Source: Ruegeria sp. PrR005 (GTDB taxonomy: Bacteria; Pseudomonadota; Alphaproteobacteria; Rhodobacterales; Rhodobacteraceae). From it: a stretch of 64,000 bases of DNA. The DNA lies in NCBI RefSeq assembly GCF_010500245.1, contig NZ_JAAGOX010000022.1, positions 1 to 64,000 on the forward strand, given 5' to 3'. The notes beneath the pieces were generated by a model. The model was given only the letters and a program-made list of their open reading frames with translations, was not told the origin of the DNA and ran no database searches. Positions within the stretch are counted from its first letter, which is position 1, and every line of letters begins with the position of its first letter. Made by a program: the position numbers and the translations under genes. This document shows positions 18,249 to 26,279 of the stretch, in pieces.

Positions 18249-18327
18249 GAAAGGCACGTTTTCCTTGCCGCCTTGTGCCGGGCAACGGTACCCTTCCTTT
18301 CTGTCGAAGGTGAAAGGAGACCGGGCA

Positions 18328-19737
18328 ATGCTGGCCGATGTCTGGCTTGCTATCCGGAATTGGGCGACCGAGCGACCAGAAGGTGTGGACGACCGGTTGG
18401 CCCGTATCAACGTTCTGGCGCGGGTCGGGTTTCCGAATGCGTTGATGGTTCACGCCGCCTTTGTGTTCCTCTTCTGGTATCTGGAAATCTGGCCGCTGAT
18501 GATCTTCAACATCTTCAGTGTCCTGCTTTGGGCTGGCGCGACCTGGTGGATCACGATTCACAATATCCTGCACAGACCGCTGTTCTATCTGTGCCAGTTC
18601 GTCGAGGTCCCGCTGCACGGTGTTGTGGCAACGGTCTATCTCGGGCTTGCGCCGGGGTTCTTCTTTTACCCGCTGCTGACGATGCTGATCACTTGTATCC
18701 TGACTTTTGTCAGCCGCCCGATGCGTGCCTCTCTGTGCATCGTGTTCATCGTGACGCTGGCGGCCAGTGGCGCCTATGTCATTTCCGCTGGACCCATCGC
18801 GCCGCAGTCGGCCACGTTCGATGCGGTTCTTTTCGCGATAAATTCGGTGATGTTTTCCGGCATGCTGGCTGTGCTGTTGGGCTTGTTCGAATGGTTGGAG
18901 GAGGTCTCGGAGGCTGAACTCGTCGACTCGCGCCAAAGGCTGGAGTCCGTGTCCGCGCATCTGGCCAAATACGTGTCGCCGCAGCTGTATCAGGCCATTC
19001 AAAGCGGAAAGCAGGAAAGCCGCGTGGTGTCGCGCCGTCGCAAGCTGACGGTGTTCTTTTCCGATGTCGTGGGGTTCACCGAAACCGCCGAGCGGATGGA
19101 ATCGGAGGAGCTGACGGCGCTGCTGAACGAATACCTGACCGAGATGTCGAAGATCGCGCAGGCGCATGGCGCGAATTTCGACAAGTTCATCGGCGATGCG
19201 ATCGTTCTGTATTTCGGTGATCCCGACACGCTGGGTCCTGAAGGGGACGCGCTGCGATGCGTCGAGATGGCTTGTGCCATGCAGAAACGGATGAAGGAGT
19301 TGCAGCAGCGCTGGAAGGCGAAAGGGCTGGAACATCCGTTCCGCATCCGCATCGGCATCAACACCGGTTATTGCACGGTGGGCAATTTCGGCAGCGACGA
19401 GCGGATGGATTACACCATCATCGGGCGTCAGGTAAACCTGACGGCACGGCTTCAGGCGGCGGCCGAGCCGGGGCAGATCCTGTTGGCGCACGAGACCTGG
19501 GCGCTGGTGAGCGACCGGGTCGCCGCCGAACCCGGCGAGACGGTCACGATGAAGGGGATCGCACATCCGGTGCGCACCTATCGGGTGGTGACGGGCGTGC
19601 CGGCTCAGAACCCGGTGGTGAGGGTGGACACGCCGGGGATCAGCCTGCGGCTGGATCCGGGTGGCATGGACGAGGCTGCGCGGGCCGAGGCCGCAGCGAC
19701 GCTGCGGGCGGCGCTGGGCGCGCTGGAAAAACAGTAA
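18328..19737 (+). CDS. Membrane-bound class III adenylate/guanylate cyclase
   Basis: 469 residues from ATG 18328 (AAAGGAG upstream). Residues ~30-195 form about six transmembrane helices. A short helix (~200-225) leads to the catalytic domain, with LTVFFSDVVGFTETAERME and NFDKFIGDAIVLYFGDP carrying the two metal-binding Asp residues, and DYTIIGRQVNLTARLQAA near the nucleotide base. Residues 425-469 form a charged tail. It makes cAMP or cGMP; which one cannot be settled by eye. This is one of three class III cyclases in the window. Confidence 0.9.
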   Translation: MLADVWLAIRNWATERPEGVDDRLARINVLARVGFPNALMVHAAFVFLFWYLEIWPLMIFNIFSVLLWAGATWWITIHNILHRPLFYLCQFVEVPLHGVVATVYLGLAPGFFFYPLLTMLITCILTFVSRPMRASLCIVFIVTLAASGAYVISAGPIAPQSATFDAVLFAINSVMFSGMLAVLLGLFEWLEEVSEAELVDSRQRLESVSAHLAKYVSPQLYQAIQSGKQESRVVSRRRKLTVFFSDVVGFTETAERMESEELTALLNEYLTEMSKIAQAHGANFDKFIGDAIVLYFGDPDTLGPEGDALRCVEMACAMQKRMKELQQRWKAKGLEHPFRIRIGINTGYCTVGNFGSDERMDYTIIGRQVNLTARLQAAAEPGQILLAHETWALVSDRVAAEPGETVTMKGIAHPVRTYRVVTGVPAQNPVVRVDTPGISLRLDPGGMDEAARAEAAATLRAALGALEKQ

Positions 19738-19745
19738 ACAGCGGG

Positions 19746-21011
19746 TTATTGCGCCTGCCGCAGCCGTTCGAGCACCCGCAGCGAGGCATAGCCGTCGGGC
19801 ATGATCCCAAGCGACAGCTGATAGTCGCGCACTGCGTTGATGGTAAGCGGGCCGATCTTTGCGTCAATCTTCTGCGTGTCGAACCCGGCGGCGGTCAGGC
19901 GTTCCTGCAACTCGATCCGTTCGTCGAATGTGAGCGCGCGGTCCTGGCGTGGCCAGTCGCCGCGGATCGGGCCGCGACCGGCGATGCGGTCACCCAGGTG
20001 ACCGACCCCGATCACATAGGCATCGGCGGTGTTATACGTCTCTAATACAGCGAAATTGTCAAAGATCATGAAGACCGGGCCGGTGCCGCCGCCCGGCAGC
20101 AGGATTGAGGCCGGGCCATGGTCGGGGACCGGTTTGCTATTGGAATCGCGCACCCCCAGAGCCGCCCATTCGGACGGCATCCGCGTCAGTTCCCGCCGCG
20201 CGCTTGCCAGATCGAAGCCTTGTGGCAAGGTCACCTCGACCCCCCAGGGCTGGCCGGTGACCCAGCCGTTGGCCTTGAGATAGGCGGCAGTCGAGGCCAG
20301 CGCGTCGGCCGGATCGTCCGACCAGATGTTGCGCCGCCCGTCGCCATCGAAATCGACCGCGTGATCGCGGTAGGAAGTGGGCATGAACTGGGTATGCCCC
20401 ATCGCGCCCGCCCAGCTGCCGCGCATGTCGGTGAGCCGGACCTCGCCCGCGTCGAGGATTTGCAGCGCGGTCAGGAATTGTTCGCCAAAGAACTCGGGCC
20501 GTCGCGTGTCGAAAGCCAGCGAGGCCAGCGATTTCAGCGTACTGTCATTGCCGCGCACCAGCCCATAGGCGCTTTCCAGCCCCCAGATGGCGGCGATGAC
20601 ATGGCGGTCGACACCCCATTGCGCCTCGATCCGGTCGAACAGGGCGGCATGGCGGGCGATGGCCTTTTGCCCCGCGTCGATGCGGGCAGAGGAGACCGCG
20701 GTGTCAAGATAGTCCCAGACGGTCTTGGTGAACTCGGCCTGGTTGCGGTCTCGGCGCACCACCTCGGCGTCGTAGGTGAGGCCGGGCAGGGCGGCGTCGA
20801 GCGCTTTCGCGGACACGCCTTGGGCCAAGGCCCGGGTCCGGAACTCGGTCAGCCAGAGCTGGAATCTGGCTTCGATGTCTGCTGTCGCGGGTGTTGTCAT
20901 CTCGGGCCGACTGACGGGGCGGGCAGAGCTGGCCACGGCCAGTACCAGAGGCGCTTCGGCCAGTGCCGGGGCGCCAAGGCAAATCGCCAGCGTGAGGGTG
21001 AGTGGTTTCAT
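19746..21011 (-). CDS. Lytic murein transglycosylase, MltB-like, with PG-binding domain
   Basis: 421 residues from ATG 21011. The first ~18 residues form a signal peptide (MKPLTLTLAICLGAPALAEA). The SLT_2/MltB domain spans ~50-350: the catalytic Glu is in IAAIWGLESAYG, followed by GSWAGAMGHTQFMPTSY and YAVDFDGDGRR-type sequence. Residues ~360-421 are a peptidoglycan-binding domain (KIGPLTINAVRDYQLSLGIM). It cleaves glycan strands, forming 1,6-anhydromuramic ends. The ALAEAP context has no clear lipobox Cys, so it is probably soluble in the periplasm. Confidence 0.92.
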   Translation of the reverse strand: MKPLTLTLAICLGAPALAEAPLVLAVASSARPVSRPEMTTPATADIEARFQLWLTEFRTRALAQGVSAKALDAALPGLTYDAEVVRRDRNQAEFTKTVWDYLDTAVSSARIDAGQKAIARHAALFDRIEAQWGVDRHVIAAIWGLESAYGLVRGNDSTLKSLASLAFDTRRPEFFGEQFLTALQILDAGEVRLTDMRGSWAGAMGHTQFMPTSYRDHAVDFDGDGRRNIWSDDPADALASTAAYLKANGWVTGQPWGVEVTLPQGFDLASARRELTRMPSEWAALGVRDSNSKPVPDHGPASILLPGGGTGPVFMIFDNFAVLETYNTADAYVIGVGHLGDRIAGRGPIRGDWPRQDRALTFDERIELQERLTAAGFDTQKIDAKIGPLTINAVRDYQLSLGIMPDGYASLRVLERLRQAQ

Positions 21012-21072
21012 GCTCTGTCCAGTCCTGCTGCCGTGTCTTAATTTAGCGGCAAACCAGGGTTCGACAAAGGGG

Positions 21073-21762
21073 TCAGGCCGGTTGCGCGCGGATCTGTGCC
21101 AGCGCATCGCGCAGCATCGGCACCCGCCGGGGTCGAAAGCTGTCACTTGTCACCACAAGGTCGCGCATCCGGTCGAGCCGGAACACCCGCACATCGACCC
21201 GCAAGAGGCACCAGGCGATCAGCACGCTGGAGCGATCCATGTAGACGATGGACAGTGGATACACCGTGCGCTGGGTCTGTGCCCCGTGCATGTCGGTATA
21301 GCCGAATGCAACGGCAAGTTCGTCCCAGGTGGCGGCGCGCAGTGTGGCGACCGGGATCGTTGGCGGTTCGGGCCGGTCGAACCGGGTTGCGGTCAGCACC
21401 GCATGGGTCAACCGGTGCGACTGGCGCGGCGGCAGGCGGCCCTGCAACTTGCGCAGGGCCTGGCTGGCAGCATGGCTGAGGTCGGGGTCGCCGATCAGTT
21501 CGGCCTCGCGCAGGCCAAGAACCAGCGCCTCAAGCTCGTCATCGGTAAACCCCAGCGGCGGCAGGGTCGCGTCCTCGATCAGTGTAAAGCCGAACCCCGC
21601 CTCGCCGTCGATCACGGCGCCAAGGCCACGCAGGGTATCAATGTCACGGTGGATCGTGCGGGGTGAGACGCCAAGATCCTGTGCTAGCGCGGCGGAGGTA
21701 TGCGGCGGCGGGCCGGAGCGCAGCGCCTGCATGAGCTGGAACAATCGGGCAGTTCTGGACAT
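21073..21762 (-). CDS. YafY-type HTH/WYL transcriptional regulator
   Basis: 229 residues. Residues 1-60 are a DeoR-like helix-turn-helix (RLFQLMQALR, LGVSPRTIHRDIDTLRGLGA), and the remainder is a WYL-type ligand-sensing region with YPLSIVYMDRSSVLIAWCLL and a charged RVFRLDRMRDL segment. It is divergent from the GST gene at 21836. The 73-base gap contains a perfect palindrome (21784-21802), so it probably represses the GST gene and itself. Confidence 0.88.
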   Translation of the reverse strand: MSRTARLFQLMQALRSGPPPHTSAALAQDLGVSPRTIHRDIDTLRGLGAVIDGEAGFGFTLIEDATLPPLGFTDDELEALVLGLREAELIGDPDLSHAASQALRKLQGRLPPRQSHRLTHAVLTATRFDRPEPPTIPVATLRAATWDELAVAFGYTDMHGAQTQRTVYPLSIVYMDRSSVLIAWCLLRVDVRVFRLDRMRDLVVTSDSFRPRRVPMLRDALAQIRAQPA

Positions 21763-21783
21763 GGGTTATGTTGACCCGGATCT

Positions 21784-21802
21784 GATGACAGAAATTGTCA
21801 TC
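21784..21802. promoter_or_regulatory. Palindromic operator between yafY-like and GST genes
   Basis: GATGACA-GAAAT-TGTCATC is a perfect 7-bp inverted repeat located 22 bases from the regulator start and 34 bases from the GST start. It is the likely binding site of the YafY-type regulator. Confidence 0.55.
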
Positions 21803-21835
21803 TGACTATCCTATCCCTCGGGACATCATACAAGG

Positions 21836-22543
21836 ATGAACCCGATGCTGACCCTTTTGACCTTTCCTTCGGCCTTTGGCCTCTATTCCGGCAGCCCGTT
21901 CTGCGTGAAGGCGGCCTATATGCTGCATCTCTCGGGACTGGACTGGCGTCGGTCCGACCTGCTCGATGCCCGCAAGATGCCGCATGGAAAACTGCCGGTG
22001 TTGCGTACGCCCGAGCGCCTGTTGGCGGATAGCGAGGCTATCCGCCACTGGCTGGAGGCGCAGGGGGCGGAGTTCGATCAGGGCCTGAGCGACCTGCAAC
22101 GGGCGCAATCACGGGCGATGATCCGGATGGCCGAGGATCATATGTACTTCCAGCTTCTCATGGATCGCTGGAGCAATGACGAGGTCTGGCAACATCTGCG
22201 CGATCGCTTCTTTGGTGAGGTGCCGCGCCTGATCCGCAATCCGGTCGCCAATGGCGTGCGGCGGTCGGTGTTGCGGGGTCTGAGGGCGCAGGGCATGGGG
22301 CGGTTCAGCGCGGCTGAGCGGATGGACCGGGCAGAACGCGATTTCGAGGCGATCACTGCTTGCCTGTGGCATCGGTCGTTCCTGCTGGGCGACCGGGTCA
22401 GCGCCGCCGATCTGTCGGTTGCGCCCATGCTGGCGGCGATGCGGGCGACACCGGCGGCGACCCCCTTGCAACGGCGGGTCGCGGGTGACCGGATATTGTC
22501 TGACTATGTCGATCGGGTGGATGCGGCGGTCGGCCTGCCGTAA
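21836..22543 (+). CDS. Glutathione S-transferase family protein
   Basis: 235 residues. The N-terminal thioredoxin-like domain has GSPFCVKAAYMLHLSGLDW and the cis-proline region KMPHGKLPVLRTPERLLADS (residues ~47-66), including the Asp-Ser pair that binds glutathione. The C-terminal domain is all-helical. Conjugation or another glutathione-dependent reaction is likely; the substrate is unknown. ATG 21836 is used; an internal ATG at 21845 is also possible. It is probably controlled by the divergent YafY-type regulator. Confidence 0.88.
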   Translation: MNPMLTLLTFPSAFGLYSGSPFCVKAAYMLHLSGLDWRRSDLLDARKMPHGKLPVLRTPERLLADSEAIRHWLEAQGAEFDQGLSDLQRAQSRAMIRMAEDHMYFQLLMDRWSNDEVWQHLRDRFFGEVPRLIRNPVANGVRRSVLRGLRAQGMGRFSAAERMDRAERDFEAITACLWHRSFLLGDRVSAADLSVAPMLAAMRATPAATPLQRRVAGDRILSDYVDRVDAAVGLP

Positions 22544-22556
22544 GCCTGAACGGCAA

Positions 22557-22668
22557 CGCGCGCCATGCCTGGAGGAACACGGCGCGCGCCAGTGCTGCGA
22601 TAACCGAGGGAGGTACGGTTTATCGCAAGAGATCCGCCAGCCCGGTAAACCGCAGGGGCGGGCGGATC
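22557..22668. repeat. Three successive hairpins between GST and hsp20
   Basis: Within 112 bases there are three inverted repeats: CGCGCGCC/GGCGCGCG (22557-22564, 22581-22588), GCGATAACCG paired with CGGTTTATCGC with one bulge (22597-22626), and GATCCGCC/GGCGGATC (22631-22638, 22661-22668). They lie between convergent genes and probably terminate or protect both mRNAs. There are no long T runs. Confidence 0.5.
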
Positions 22669-22673
22669 CGAGG

Positions 22674-23144
22674 TCAGTTAACCGCCTTGGCCTCGACGAG
22701 ATCGGACTCGTCGGCAGGTTTGACCGAGGCAATCTCGATCCGGCGGGGCTTCAGCGCTTCGGGCACTTCGCGCTTCAGGTCGATGTGCAGCATGCCGTTT
22801 TCATGGCTGGCGCCGGTGACACGCACATGATCGGCCAGGGTGAACCGGCGTTCGAATGCGCGGGTGGCAATGCCGCGATGCAGATAGGTCCGTGCGGTGT
22901 CATCGGCCGCTTTGCGGGCCGCTACCACCAGGGCGTTTTCCTTGACTTCGACCGACAGGTCGCTGTCGGCGAAACCGGCCACGGCGATCGAGATGCGATA
23001 GGCGTCGGGCGCGGTCTTTTCGATGTTGTACGGCGGATAGCTCGGCTGGGTCACGTCGCTGGTCATCACGCGGTCCATCAGATCGGCGATCTGATCGAAA
23101 CCGATGGTGGCACGGTGCAGCGGAGCAAAGTCGAAAGTACGCAT
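22674..23144 (-). CDS. Small heat-shock protein, Hsp20/IbpA type
   Basis: 156 residues from ATG 23144 (AGAGGA upstream). The alpha-crystallin domain spans ~35-130, with YPPYNIEKTAPDAYRISIAV at its start, ENALVVAARKA in the middle, and the closing ENGMLHIDLKREVPE. The C-terminal tail contains PRRIEI, the IXI-like anchor that joins oligomers. It holds unfolding proteins for DnaK/ClpB refolding. A sigma-32 promoter lies about 100 bases upstream (23246-23274), so heat induction is expected. Confidence 0.95.
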   Translation of the reverse strand: MRTFDFAPLHRATIGFDQIADLMDRVMTSDVTQPSYPPYNIEKTAPDAYRISIAVAGFADSDLSVEVKENALVVAARKAADDTARTYLHRGIATRAFERRFTLADHVRVTGASHENGMLHIDLKREVPEALKPRRIEIASVKPADESDLVEAKAVN

Positions 23145-23245
23145 GGGACAATCCTCTTCTTCGAGCGATTTGTGATGAGTGCCCTCCTGTACGGACGGGC
23201 GGTTTTCCACACCGGACCCCGCCCTGCGGCGATCCGGTACACTCG

Positions 23246-23274
23246 AGATGGGAAAGACTGGTCCGGGTTTCAAG
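23246..23274 (-). promoter_or_regulatory. Sigma-32 (RpoH) promoter of hsp20
   Basis: On the minus strand CTTGAAA (23274-23268) and CCCATCT (23252-23246) match the RpoH consensus (CTTGAAA, 11-16 bases, CCCATnT) without a mismatch, with a 15-base spacer. The -35 box covers the stop codon of the upstream protease gene. The 5' UTR would be about 95 bases. Confidence 0.85.
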
Positions 23275-24091
23275 ACCCGCCGGGGCGGATGAACTTGGGG
23301 CCGGTTCCAGAGCTGCCGGACAGGCCGCTGCCGACCTTGAGCCGTTTGATCGCGGCCTGTGGGGCAGGAGTGTCGCGCCGCATCTGGCGTTTGAGATCCT
23401 CGACCGTGCCGGACAGTTCCATGCCAAAGCCGACCGGGCGGCCCTCGACCGAGGTTCCGGCCGAAACCAGTGACAATATGCGACCCCGGCTACCCTCGTG
23501 CGCCAGAATGGCCGCGCCGGACGAGCCAAAGGTCACGTCGCAGTCAAAGGACATCAGCCCGGCCTGCCGCCACAGCAACTGGCACGAGCGCTGGCGCGAG
23601 ATCGCCTCGGCCCGACCGCGCCCATAGGACGAGACGCTGATTTCGCTGCCGCTGAGGTCGCCGGAATGCAGGGCAAAGGGATCGGCCAGCGCGGTGGGGA
23701 TCGGATCGGCCAGCCGCATCAGTGCCACATCGGCGCGGATGCGGTCGGCCGACGGGGCGGCATTGGGGATGAACCCGTCGGGGGTGACGATCTGAACCAC
23801 GGTGCGTTCGGCAACCGACTTGCCATCGCGGAACCCGGCGCGAAAGGTGATCTCGCCGGGCTGGTAATGGGCCCGTGTACGGGCGTCGAAGGCGCAGTGC
23901 GCTGCGGTCAGCACCAGGTCCGGGGCGATCAGGGTGCCGGTGCAGAACCCGGTACCGGTGATGTCGAGCCGCCCGACCGCCTCCCATCCAAAGAGGTCAT
24001 CGCGCTCGGTCAGGCGGCGCAGACCCGAATTCTGCGCCGCCGCCGGCAGGGTGAGGCAAAGGCCAAGGAGAAGGGCGAGCAGAGCCCTCAT
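23270..24091 (-). CDS. Trypsin-like (S1) serine protease, exported
   Basis: 273 residues. A signal peptide covers residues 1-19 (MRALLALLLGLCLTLPAAAQ). The chymotrypsin-fold triad is visible: His in LVLTAAHCAF, Asp in RADVALMRL, and Ser in FGSSGAAILA. Two cysteine pairs (FCTGTL...AAHC; RSCQLL...FDCDV) suggest disulfides. The serine motif is GSSGA, as in bacterial V8-like and trypsin-like secreted enzymes, rather than GDSGG. Its start overlaps the stop of the second protease as ATGA. The two are tandem paralogues, alike from the GTGFCTG motif onward. Confidence 0.9.
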   Translation of the reverse strand: MRALLALLLGLCLTLPAAAQNSGLRRLTERDDLFGWEAVGRLDITGTGFCTGTLIAPDLVLTAAHCAFDARTRAHYQPGEITFRAGFRDGKSVAERTVVQIVTPDGFIPNAAPSADRIRADVALMRLADPIPTALADPFALHSGDLSGSEISVSSYGRGRAEAISRQRSCQLLWRQAGLMSFDCDVTFGSSGAAILAHEGSRGRILSLVSAGTSVEGRPVGFGMELSGTVEDLKRQMRRDTPAPQAAIKRLKVGSGLSGSSGTGPKFIRPGGS

Positions 24092-24900
24092 GGCTTGACG
24101 AACTTTGCCCCGGAAACGGTGCCGGTGCCGCCGGGTGTGCTGCGGTTGACGCGCGGCAGGGTGCCGGGCGCGGCGGGGGCTGGGTTTTCCAGCCCCGCCT
24201 TGAGCAGCACGAGCGTTTCCCCCAGGGACGAGCCCAGCGCGACGCGCGCCCCTTCGACCTCGGCCTTGGCCGAGACAACGGACACGATGCGGGGATGATC
24301 GCCGTCAAAGCTGAAGACAGGTGCGCCCGACGAGCCGAAATCGACATCGCAGGACATCACCAGCACCCCTTGCTGACGGGCCATTACCGGGCAGAGCCGT
24401 TGCAGCGACGGTGCCTCGGCCCGATCGTGGGCATAAGACACGACGCCGACCGACTCGCCGGTCCGGGGCTGGTTGCCGGTTTCGAACGGGATCACGGTGG
24501 TGTTGCGGATCGGCTGTTGCAGTTGCAGCAGGGCAACATCGTTGCGGACGCGGTCGGCCGAGACATCGCCATCAAACCGATAGTCCGGGTGTTCGACGGC
24601 GCGGCGCACCGGGCGATAGGCCGAAGCTGCACCCCGCCGCCAACCGGCCAGAAACTCGATCCGGGTCGGGTCGATCCGCTGTTTCGTGCGTTTGTCGTAA
24701 AGGCAATGCGCGGCGGTCAGAACCAGGTCGGGCGCGATCAGCGCACCGGTACAGAACCCGGTGCCATCGACATCAAGCCGCCCGACCGCCAGCCATTCGC
24801 GGCCCGCGTCGGTGGTTTCCAGGCTTTGCAGTCGGGTCGCCTGGGCCTGTGCAACAACCGGCAGCGCGGCCAGCGCAAGTGTGATGATCCATTTGTACAC
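24088..24900 (-). CDS. Trypsin-like (S1) serine protease, exported, paralogue
   Basis: 270 residues starting at GTG 24900, chosen because GGAGGG lies 6 bases before it and it leads straight into a signal peptide (VYKWIITLALAALPVVAQAQ). The triad is His in LVLTAAHCLY, Asp in RNDVALLQL, and Ser in FGSSGAPVFS. A frame further upstream is open, but has no signal peptide or ribosome site. It is the first gene of a two-gene operon with the protease at 23270. Substrates and roles are unknown; periplasmic or secreted action is expected. Confidence 0.9.
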   Translation of the reverse strand: MYKWIITLALAALPVVAQAQATRLQSLETTDAGREWLAVGRLDVDGTGFCTGALIAPDLVLTAAHCLYDKRTKQRIDPTRIEFLAGWRRGAASAYRPVRRAVEHPDYRFDGDVSADRVRNDVALLQLQQPIRNTTVIPFETGNQPRTGESVGVVSYAHDRAEAPSLQRLCPVMARQQGVLVMSCDVDFGSSGAPVFSFDGDHPRIVSVVSAKAEVEGARVALGSSLGETLVLLKAGLENPAPAAPGTLPRVNRSTPGGTGTVSGAKFVKP

Positions 24901-25107
24901 GTGGCCCTCCTGCAACGGCTGCTGTTCGGGGTACGGGATGCGTGGGGCGAAAATGGGGCGCAGTCTGGGCATCTTGGCGCGCCGCGTGCTCTGCCGTGGC
25001 TTGCGCCGCGTGGCCAAGCTTGGCAGGGTCGCGTCAGGCTTGCGCATGGCGCGACGCCGCAGTCAGAACGAGGGTTCCCAATTGCAATTTTGTCGAGCGG
25101 TCAGGCC

Positions 25108-26277
25108 ATGACGCTGTCTGCATCTCGGTCGTGGCTGGTTCTGGCGGGATTGGCGCTGGGCGTGACGGTGACCAACGGGTTTGCCCGTTTTGCCTACGGC
25201 CTGCTGCTGCCCGCGATGAAATCGGAGATGCAGTGGAACTATGCCCAGGCGGGCTGGCTGAACACCGCCAATGCGCTGGGGTATATCGCGGGCGCGGTGC
25301 TGACCATGGTGGCGATCCGGCGCGTCGGACCGGTACGCCTGTTCATCACCGGGCTGATTGCCACCACGCTGGCGCTGCTGGCCACCGGAGTGAATGCCGA
25401 ACTGTGGTGGCAAACCCTGTGGCGCATTCTGGCCGGGTTTTTTGGCGCGATGTCCTTTTCCACTGCCGGAACGCTGACCGCTGGCCTGTTCCGCGACGAT
25501 CCAAGGCGCAACGCGCTGGCCATCGCGATCCTGTTCGGGTCGGGCGGGGGGCTGGGCATCGTTCTGGCCGGTGCCGCGCTGCCGCTGTTTCTGGAGGCGT
25601 ATGGCCCGGCGGCCTGGCCGCTGGCCTGGTATCTGATCGGCGGCGCCAGCCTGACCTTCCTGCCGCTTGCCCTGTGGGCTGCGGTGCAACAACCCGCCCC
25701 GGTCCAGTCGCAGGCCGGGCATGCCCCGTTGCCGCTGCGCCGGATGCTGCCTGAGCTGGCGGGCTATGCCGGATTTGGGCTGGGATATATCGTGTACCTG
25801 ACCTTCCTCTCGGCCTGGATGACCGAGCAGGCGGCCAGTGCCCCTTTCATCGCGCTGGTCTGGGTGATCCTGGGGCTGTGCATCTCGGTCTCGCCGCTGG
25901 TGTGGCGGCCGGTGCTGGCGCGGCATGCCTCGGGCCTGCCGCTGGCGATGATCCTGACCGGTATCGCCGTTGGCTCAGCCTTGCCGGTGGTGTTGCCCAA
26001 TGGTCCGGCCCTGCTGGTCTCGGCGGTGGTTTTTGGCCTGTCGGTGTTCATGGCGCCGGGCGCGGTGACCAATTTCGCGCGCCAGAACCTGCCGCCGGAA
26101 AGCTGGGGCCGGGCGATCAGCCTGTTCACAGTGGTGTTCGCAGTGGCCCAGACGCTCGGCCCCTATGGCGCGGGGCTGGTCGGCGATCTGGTCGGAGATA
26201 TCGGCATAAGCCTTCTGGTCGCCGCCGGCCTCTTGCTGGCCGGGGCGGCGATTGCGTTGCGGCAGAAACCGCTCTGA
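25108..26277 (+). CDS. YbfB/YjiJ-family MFS transporter
   Basis: 389 residues from ATG 25108, with twelve predicted helices. The N-terminus LVLAGLALGVTVTNGFARFA, followed by LLPAMKSEMQWNYAQAGWLN, is characteristic of the YbfB/YjiJ group, whose substrates are poorly known. It is divergent from the protease pair (207-base gap) and converges on glcF with a 2-base gap. The frame upstream of 25108 is only a shadow of the protease gene. Confidence 0.88.
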   Translation: MTLSASRSWLVLAGLALGVTVTNGFARFAYGLLLPAMKSEMQWNYAQAGWLNTANALGYIAGAVLTMVAIRRVGPVRLFITGLIATTLALLATGVNAELWWQTLWRILAGFFGAMSFSTAGTLTAGLFRDDPRRNALAIAILFGSGGGLGIVLAGAALPLFLEAYGPAAWPLAWYLIGGASLTFLPLALWAAVQQPAPVQSQAGHAPLPLRRMLPELAGYAGFGLGYIVYLTFLSAWMTEQAASAPFIALVWVILGLCISVSPLVWRPVLARHASGLPLAMILTGIAVGSALPVVLPNGPALLVSAVVFGLSVFMAPGAVTNFARQNLPPESWGRAISLFTVVFAVAQTLGPYGAGLVGDLVGDIGISLLVAAGLLLAGAAIALRQKPL

Positions 26278-26279
26278 GA

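Noticed and set aside
17548-19566. 672-codon frame on the minus strand
   Set aside because: Antisense to rlmH, the flavodoxin and the cyclase, with Arg/Pro/Gln-rich nonsense composition.
23145-23240. Possible ROSE-type RNA thermometer in the hsp20 leader
   Set aside because: The leader is ~95 bases and can fold, but I could not match the conserved U-U/C-G-C-U element to the ribosome site with confidence; the sigma-32 promoter already explains heat control.
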